A stretch of DNA of 5,355 nt, taken from SZUA-320 sp041612035. GTDB taxonomy: Bacteria > Gemmatimonadota > Gemmatimonadetes > Gemmatimonadales > GWC2-71-9. Below, piece by piece: positions 1 through 5,355 of this stretch (within the stretch, counting starts at the first letter, position 1; each line of letters opens with the position of its first letter). The position numbers were made by a program, and so were the translations under genes. The stretch covers positions 1-5,355 of the forward strand of contig JBFILX010000165.1 in the NCBI GenBank assembly GCA_041612035.1, read 5' to 3'. The notes under the pieces were generated by a model. That model made no database searches. It was not told the DNA's origin and worked only from the letters and a program-made list of their open reading frames with translations.

Positions 1-1
1 C

Positions 2-2089
2 CTGTGGCACCTCCGCTACCCGCTCGCGGACGGGTCGGGTCACGTGGTGGTCGCCACCACCCGGCCCGAGACGATGCTGGGGGACACGGGGGTGGCGGTC
101 CACCCCGCCGACCCGCGCTACCGCGACCTGGTGGGCCGGGAGATCCGGCTCCCCCTGGTGGACCGGCTGATCCCGATCGTGGGCGACGAGGGGGTGGACC
201 CCGACTTCGGGACCGGCGCGGTCAAGGTGACCCCGGCCCACGACCCCCTCGACTTCGAGATCGGTCGCCGGCACCGCCTCGCCGCGCTCGACGTGATGAC
301 CCCGGACGCGCGGATGGCCGACACGGTGCCCCCGCCGTTCCGGGGTCTCGCGCGGGAGGAGGCCCGGCAGGCGGTGGTGGGCGCGTTCGATGCGCTCGGA
401 CTGCTCGAGGCCACCGCGCCGCACCGGCACGCCGTGGGACAGTGCTATCGCTGCGACACGGTGGTGGAGCCGCGGCTCTCCGAACAGTGGTTCGTGCGCA
501 TGGCCCCGCTCGCCGCGCCGGCGCTCGACGCCTACCGCGACGGCCGGCTCCGCTTCATCCCCGAGCACCGGGGGGAGGAGTACGCCCGGTGGCTGGAGAA
601 CATCCGCGACTGGTGCATCTCCCGGCAGATCTGGTGGGGCCACCGGATCCCGGTCTGGTACTGCCAGACCCCGGCGTGCGGCCGGGTGGCCGCCAGCCGG
701 ACCGACCTCGCCGCCTGCCCCGACTGCGGCGGTCCCGCCCGCCAGGACGAGGACGTCCTGGACACCTGGTTCTCCAGTCAGCTGGTCCCCTTCAGTGCCC
801 TGGGCTGGCCGGAACGGACCGCCGACCTGCGGGCCTTCTATCCCGGCGACGTGATGGTCACCGCCCCGGAGATCCTGTTCTTCTGGGTGGCCCGGATGGT
901 GATGATGGGGCTCGAGTTCATGGACGAACTCCCGTTCCACACCGTGTACCTGCACGGCACCGTCCGCGACACGCTGCACCGCAAGATGTCCAAGTCCCTC
1001 GGCAACGGGATCGACCCCCTGGTGGTGATCGAGCGGTACGGGGCCGACGCCCTGCGCTACACCGCGCTGGCCGGGGCGGCGGTGGGCACCGACGTGATCC
1101 TCGACCCGAACGATCTCGAAGCCTCGTTCGCCGCGGGCCGCAACTTCGCCAACAAGCTCTGGAACGCCGGCCGTTTCCTGCTCGGCAATCTCGACGGCCC
1201 CGCCCGGCCGCTGGCCGGTCCCCACCGCGGGGTGGTGCGACGCGACGAGCTGAGCCTGGCCGACCGCTGGCTCATCGCGCGGTGCGACCTGGCGGTCCGC
1301 GAGGTGACGGCGGCCTACGAGCGCTTCCGCCTCAACGACGCCGTCGCCGGCGCCTACCGGTTCCTGTGGGACGACCTGGCCGACTGGTACATCGAGCAGG
1401 CCAAGCCCCGACTCTACGGCGACCGGCCCGGCGGGGACGTGGCGCGGGCGGTCCTGGCCGCCACCTTCGATGTGGCGCTCCGGCTGCTCCACCCGGCAAT
1501 GCCCTTCATCACCGAGAAGCTGTGGCGCAGCCTGCCCGGCCGGACCCCGGGAGCCACCATCGCCACGGCGACCTGGCCCCTGCCCGATGCGCGGGCCGCC
1601 GATCCCGAGGCCCTCGCCGACTTCGCGCTGCTGCAGGAACTGGTGGCCGCGGTCCGGTCGATCCGCGCCGAATACGGGGTCCAGCCCGGCCAGTCGGTGC
1701 GGGCCCTGGTGTCCGCGGCGTCCCCCGCCCTGCGCCGGGCCGTCGCCGCCGAGGAGGCGGCCGTGCGCCGGCTCGCCAAGGTCTCCGACCTGGTGCTGGA
1801 CGCGGGGTCGCCGGAGGGCGCCGGGAGCGCGGTGCTCTCGGACGGCGCCACGGTGGCGGTGCCCCTGGGCGACCTGATCGATTTGGAGCGCGAGTGCCAG
1901 CGGCTGGGCCAGGAGGCGACCCGGCTGGCCGACCTGGTCGCCGGCCTCACCGCCAAGCTGGCCAACCCGCAGTTCGTCTCGCGCGCACCCGAAGCGGTGG
2001 TCAGCCGGGAGCGCGAGAAGCTGGCCTCGTGGGAAACCCAGGTCGCCGCGCTGCGCCGCAAGCGGGAGCAGCTGGGCTGTTCCGGGTGA
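2..2089 (+). CDS. valS: Valyl-tRNA synthetase, C-terminal ~695 residues (5' end outside window)
   Basis: Class I aminoacyl-tRNA synthetase that charges tRNA-Val with valine in the cytoplasm and hydrolyses mischarged Thr-tRNA-Val. The reading frame is open from the first codon in the window, so the true start is upstream and the HIGH-type motif is not visible. Residues below count from the window edge. The editing-domain motif ATTRPETMLGD is at 18-28 and VTPAHDPLDFEIG follows. The catalytic core shows WCISRQIWWGHRIPVWYC, DVLDTWFSS (nt 752-778) and an intact KMSKS loop at 328-332 (nt 983-997). A CYRC pair (148, 151) probably joins a Cys pair just upstream of the window, and C221/C226/C239/C242 form a second zinc knuckle. 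The anticodon-binding domain begins around NFANKLWNA. The tail from about 620 to 695 is the Leu/Arg/Glu-rich coiled coil typical of ValRS. Family length is about 860-950 residues, so roughly 170-250 are missing at the left. The stop overlaps the next gene by 4 bases. The identity is very secure. Confidence 0.98.
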   Translation: MWHLRYPLADGSGHVVVATTRPETMLGDTGVAVHPADPRYRDLVGREIRLPLVDRLIPIVGDEGVDPDFGTGAVKVTPAHDPLDFEIGRRHRLAALDVMTPDARMADTVPPPFRGLAREEARQAVVGAFDALGLLEATAPHRHAVGQCYRCDTVVEPRLSEQWFVRMAPLAAPALDAYRDGRLRFIPEHRGEEYARWLENIRDWCISRQIWWGHRIPVWYCQTPACGRVAASRTDLAACPDCGGPARQDEDVLDTWFSSQLVPFSALGWPERTADLRAFYPGDVMVTAPEILFFWVARMVMMGLEFMDELPFHTVYLHGTVRDTLHRKMSKSLGNGIDPLVVIERYGADALRYTALAGAAVGTDVILDPNDLEASFAAGRNFANKLWNAGRFLLGNLDGPARPLAGPHRGVVRRDELSLADRWLIARCDLAVREVTAAYERFRLNDAVAGAYRFLWDDLADWYIEQAKPRLYGDRPGGDVARAVLAATFDVALRLLHPAMPFITEKLWRSLPGRTPGATIATATWPLPDARAADPEALADFALLQELVAAVRSIRAEYGVQPGQSVRALVSAASPALRRAVAAEEAAVRRLAKVSDLVLDAGSPEGAGSAVLSDGATVAVPLGDLIDLERECQRLGQEATRLADLVAGLTAKLANPQFVSRAPEAVVSREREKLASWETQVAALRRKREQLGCSG
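2086..2089 (+). promoter_or_regulatory. GTGA start/stop overlap, valS to lipoprotein
   Basis: The valS TGA (2087-2089) overlaps the GTG start of the lipoprotein gene (2086-2088). The nearest purine-rich stretch, CGGGAG at 2063-2068, is about 18 bases from the start, too far for a normal ribosome-binding site. Termination-reinitiation coupling is therefore the likely way this gene is translated. Confidence 0.8.
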
Positions 2090-3365
2090 GGATCCGGCCG
2101 CTGGTCCTGCTGCTGGCGGCCGGGTGTGCCCATATCGCCCCGCCCCCCGGCGGGCCCGAGGACAAGGGGCCGCCCATGCTGCTGGCGACGCATCCCGACT
2201 CCTTCGCCGCCTATCCCGGCTGGAACGAGGACGTCGAGTTCCGCTTCGACGAGGTGGTGTCGGAAGGCGGCTCGCCCAACATCGGGCTCGGCACCGGCGA
2301 CCTCGAGAAGCTGGTGGTGCTCTCGCCCGGCGAGGAGGTCCCGGTGGTCCGGTGGCGCCGCAACCGGATCACGGTGCGCCCGCGGGAGGGGTGGCGGCCC
2401 AACACCGTCTACCGGATCGAGCTGCTGCCGGGGGTGCGCGATCTCCGGAACAACATCTCCCGCGGCAGCGCCGTGGTGACCTTCACCACCGGCGGGCCGC
2501 TCCCCACCGACACCCTGCGGGGCCGGGTGGTGGACTGGAGCACGGCCCGGCCCGCGCCCGGCGCGACGGTGCTGGCCGTCCTGCTGCCCGACTCGCTCGC
2601 CTACCGCACGGTCACGGACTCCACCGGGCGATTCACCCTGGGACCGCTTCCGGGCGGAGAGTACCTGGTGTACGGCGTCCTGGACGCGAACCGGAACGGC
2701 CGGCTCGACCCGCGGGAGCACTTCGACACCGCACGGGCGGTGCCGGCCCGCCGCGACGTGGGCGAACTGTGGGCGTTCCGGCACGACAGCACCCGGCTGC
2801 GCGCCCAGGCGGCGACGGCGGACGACAGCGTCACCGTCGCCGTCACCTTCAGCGCCCAGCTCGATCCGTACCAGCGGCTGCCCGCCGACTCGGCCCGACT
2901 GCTCGCGCTGCCCGACTCGACCCCGCTGCCCGTGCTGGCCGTGCTCCCGCGCACCGCCTACGACAGCGTCTACCGGGCCCGGCGCGACACCACGCGGGCC
3001 GACACCACCAGGGCCGACACCGTGGCCACCCGCCGGCCCGCGCCGCCCGGGGCCCGGCGCGACACCGTGGACACCGGACCCCTCACCACCCGCCCCGCCC
3101 TGTTCGACCGGCTGCTGCTGCGGCTCGGCCAGCCCGTGACCCCCGGCGGCCGCTATCTCGTCCAGGTGCACGGGGTCCGGAGCGTGAGCGGCATCGCGTC
3201 CGACGTGCAGATCCCCCTGGTCCTCCCGGCCGCGCCCGCGGCGCCGGCCCCCGGCGACACCGCGGCGGCCCCGCCCGATACCGGCGCCGTCCGGCCGGAC
3301 ACGGCATCGACCCGGCCGGACACCGCGGCCGTTCGCCTGCTCCGTTCCGACCCGGCCCGCCGCCG

Positions 3366-3369
<4 letters not shown>
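2086..3369 (+). CDS. Predicted lipoprotein with bacterial Ig-like (SbsA/Big_5-type) and carboxypeptidase-regulatory-like domains
   Basis: 427 residues, function unknown, probably a lipid-anchored envelope protein. I chose the GTG at 2086 because it overlaps the valS stop (GTGA) and gives a short lipoprotein signal, MRIRPLVLLLAAG followed by C14. The lipobox is A-A-G-C, with Ala instead of the usual Leu at -3. After the Cys comes a PPPGGPEDKGPP linker, characteristic of Ig-like-domain lipoproteins in Bacteroidota and Gemmatimonadota. Residues about 30-135 look like an SbsA-type Ig-like domain (FRFDEVV near the start, RPNTVYRIELLPGVRDL and VVTFTTG at the end). Residues about 143-220 (LRGRVVD, TDSTGRFTLGPLPGGEYLV) resemble a carboxypeptidase-regulatory/CNA-B-like beta sandwich ending in an EF-hand-like loop at 200-211. 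A further beta-rich segment follows (VTVAVTFSAQLDP; later LGQPVTPGGRYLVQV). It is interrupted by Arg/Asp/Thr-rich sequence and ends with a Pro/Ala/Asp/Thr-rich tail. The domain assignments are from pattern recognition only. The gene has no clear Shine-Dalgarno and is probably translated by coupling to valS. Confidence 0.85.
2986..3021 (+). repeat. Short tandem repeat, 15-base unit encoding DTTRA
   Basis: Two full 15-base units (2986-3000 and 3001-3015), each encoding Asp-Thr-Thr-Arg-Ala, are followed by a partial third (Asp-Thr, 3016-3021). They lie at residues 301-312 of the lipoprotein. The two full copies differ at only two bases, in the third and fourth codons (ACG CGG versus ACC AGG), and both changes are silent. 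The segment interrupts the last beta-rich region and is probably a flexible, charged loop. Confidence 0.85.
3274..3336 (+). repeat. Three tandem 21-base units encoding a PDT(A/G)xxR heptapeptide
   Basis: Three consecutive seven-codon units encode PDTGAVR (3274-3294), PDTASTR (3295-3315) and PDTAAVR (3316-3336), residues 397-417 of the lipoprotein. They are preceded by looser PGDT and PPDT copies. Synonymous differences between units (GAT/GAC, ACC/ACG, CGG/CGC) show that the protein pattern is kept while the DNA has diverged. This is a likely disordered, Pro/Asp/Thr-rich tail. Confidence 0.85.
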
Positions 3370-4720
<1,351 letters not shown>

Positions 4721-4724
<4 letters not shown>

Positions 4725-5272
4725 TCCACGCGGCCTTCCTCGACCGGGACGGCACGCTGGTGGAGGATCCGGGGTTCCTGCGGGACCCGGACGACGTCCG
4801 GCTGCTGCCGGGGGCGGTCGACGCGGTGCGGCGGCTGAATCGCGAGCGGATCCGCGCGATCGTGGTGACCAACCAGTCCGGCCTGGCGCGGGGCCTCATC
4901 GAACCGGGGGAGTACGAGGCGGTCACCCGCCGGCTGGAGGAACTCCTGCGCCGGGGCGGCGCGATGCTGGACGCCGTCTATCACTGCCCCCACTACCCGC
5001 CGCTGTCCGGTCCTTGCGACTGCCGCAAGCCCGGTACCCTGCTCTATCGCACGGCGGGGGCCCACTTCGGGCTCGACCTGGCTCGCTGTGCCTGGATCGG
5101 CGACCGGCTCACCGACCTGCTGCCGGCCCACGCGTTCGGCGGGCGGGGGGTCCTGGTGCGCACCGGGAAGGGCATGGAGATGGAGGTGGAGGCGGAGGCG
5201 GCCGGAGCGGGGTTTCCCGCGGTGGACGATCTCCCGGCGGCGCTCGCCTACCTCCTGGGGACAACCGGCTAG
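4721..5272 (+). CDS. gmhB: HAD-IIIA phosphatase, D-glycero-D-manno-heptose-1,7-bisphosphate 7-phosphatase type
   Basis: 183 residues, matching the ~190 of GmhB. The family removes the 7-phosphate from heptose-1,7-bisphosphate during nucleotide-activated heptose synthesis for lipopolysaccharide core or S-layer glycans; close relatives include the histidinol-phosphatase domain of HisB. The start is the GTG at 4721, overlapping the selA stop (GTGA), and it puts the nucleophile motif near the N-terminus as expected. HAD motif I is LDRDGTL (D8 nucleophile, D10 acid/base), motif II is VVTNQSG (T50, S53), the conserved lysine is K103 in CRKPGT, and motif IV is WIGDRLTD (D128, D132). The structural zinc site is C89, H91, C99, C101 with a short seven-residue intervening loop; E. 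coli GmhB has a longer one. Alpha versus beta anomer specificity cannot be read from sequence. Other heptose genes (gmhA, hldE/hddA, hldD) are not in view, so the exact substrate is an inference. Confidence 0.88.
5174..5200 (+). repeat. Low-complexity hexamer-like tract in gmhB (alternating NTG/NCG and GAG codons)
   Basis: Nine codons alternate between ATG, GTG or GCG and GAG, encoding MEMEVEAEA at residues 152-160. The DNA is a degenerate run of a six-base unit (ATGGAG-like). It sits in the helical C-terminal region after the VLVRTGKG strand, past all catalytic and zinc residues, so small length changes in whole codons would probably be tolerated. Confidence 0.7.
5269..5272. other. CTAG palindrome serving as stop codon on both strands
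   Basis: TAG at 5270-5272 ends the phosphatase gene on the plus strand, and the same four bases read on the minus strand give TAG for the putative convergent gene. If that gene is real, there is no room for an intergenic terminator between the two. Confidence 0.5.
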
Positions 5273-5355
5273 TCGAGCCGGACGGGGTTCCCGGCCGCAG
5301 CGTCCCAGCGCCAGCGGGGCGCGCCCGGTCGCAGCTCGCAGCTCCCCAGCCCCCG
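5269..5355 (-). CDS. Probable C-terminal end (28 codons) of an unidentified convergent gene
   Basis: The minus strand is open from the right edge to a TAG at 5271-5269 and ends in the peptide PRWRWDAAAGNPVRLD. Codon position bias supports real coding: about 26 of 28 third positions are G or C, against roughly 23 at the first and 20 at the second. This is the expected order for genes in such a high-GC genome. The stop shares the CTAG palindrome with the stop of the phosphatase gene, a compact tail-to-tail arrangement. I do not recognise the family from so short a tail. A non-coding reading of these 83 bases beyond the phosphatase stop is possible. Confidence 0.45.
   Translation of the reverse strand, partial: RGLGSCELRPGAPRWRWDAAAGNPVRLD

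Noticed and set aside
4..2085. Open frame running from the left edge into the lipoprotein, suggesting a 1121-residue fusion
   Set aside because: Its first two-thirds are Arg/Pro/Gly-rich out-of-frame translation of valS, which is unmistakable in the other frame. Only the part from 2086 has domain character.
1414..3171. 585-codon open frame on the minus strand opposite valS and the lipoprotein gene
   Set aside because: In DNA of this GC content stops are rare in every frame. The peptide is low-complexity Gly/Arg/Pro-rich with no recognisable motif, and it lies opposite two well-supported genes.
2124..3365. Long upstream extension of selA in frame
   Set aside because: The extension is Arg/Pro/Ala-rich shadow of the lipoprotein gene; SelA homology starts at the ATG at 3366, where the start/stop overlap also lies.
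5317..5326. GGGCGCGCCC palindrome after the phosphatase gene as a possible terminator
   Set aside because: It is a perfect palindrome with no loop and no following T-run, and such GC palindromes are expected at this base composition. It also falls within a probable coding region.

Overview
The window is about three-quarters G+C and is almost completely coding. It suggests a high-GC, Gram-negative-type bacterium. The lipoprotein carries a 'GCA-IA-PPPGGPEDK-PP' start followed by a bacterial Ig-like (SbsA/Big_5-type) domain. That architecture is familiar from Bacteroidota and relatives and from Gemmatimonadota. The very high GC and the Asp-Thr-rich repeats make Gemmatimonadota (or a similar high-GC relative) my best guess, but this is an inference from style, not a demonstrated placement.

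Layout: (1) 2-2089, the C-terminal ~695 residues of valyl-tRNA synthetase (valS), entering the window just before the editing motif. (2) 2086-3369, a 427-residue predicted lipoprotein with Ig-like and carboxypeptidase-regulatory-like domains and a low-complexity, repeat-bearing C-terminal half. (3) 3366-4724, a complete selA, L-seryl-tRNA(Sec) selenium transferase, with its PLP-lysine motif intact. (4) 4721-5272, a complete HAD-IIIA phosphatase of the GmhB type with a Cys-His-Cys-Cys zinc site. (5) 5269-5355, probably the last 28 codons of a gene on the minus strand that converges on the phosphatase gene and shares a CTAG palindrome for both stops.

All three junctions between plus-strand genes are 4-base start/stop overlaps (GTGA, ATGA, GTGA). 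There is no intergenic space for promoters or terminators, so the four genes look like one translationally coupled transcript whose promoter lies upstream of the window. Two members serve tRNA aminoacylation or tRNA-bound amino acid conversion (ValRS, SelA). The lipoprotein and GmhB-type phosphatase point to the cell envelope (surface lipoprotein; heptose for lipopolysaccharide or S-layer glycan). I see no shared pathway beyond this co-expression.

I found no mobile element, CRISPR array, RNA gene or clear new system. The items most worth a second look are selA sitting without selB, selD or selC in view, the repeat-containing lipoprotein coupled to tRNA-charging genes, and the likely convergent gene at the right edge.
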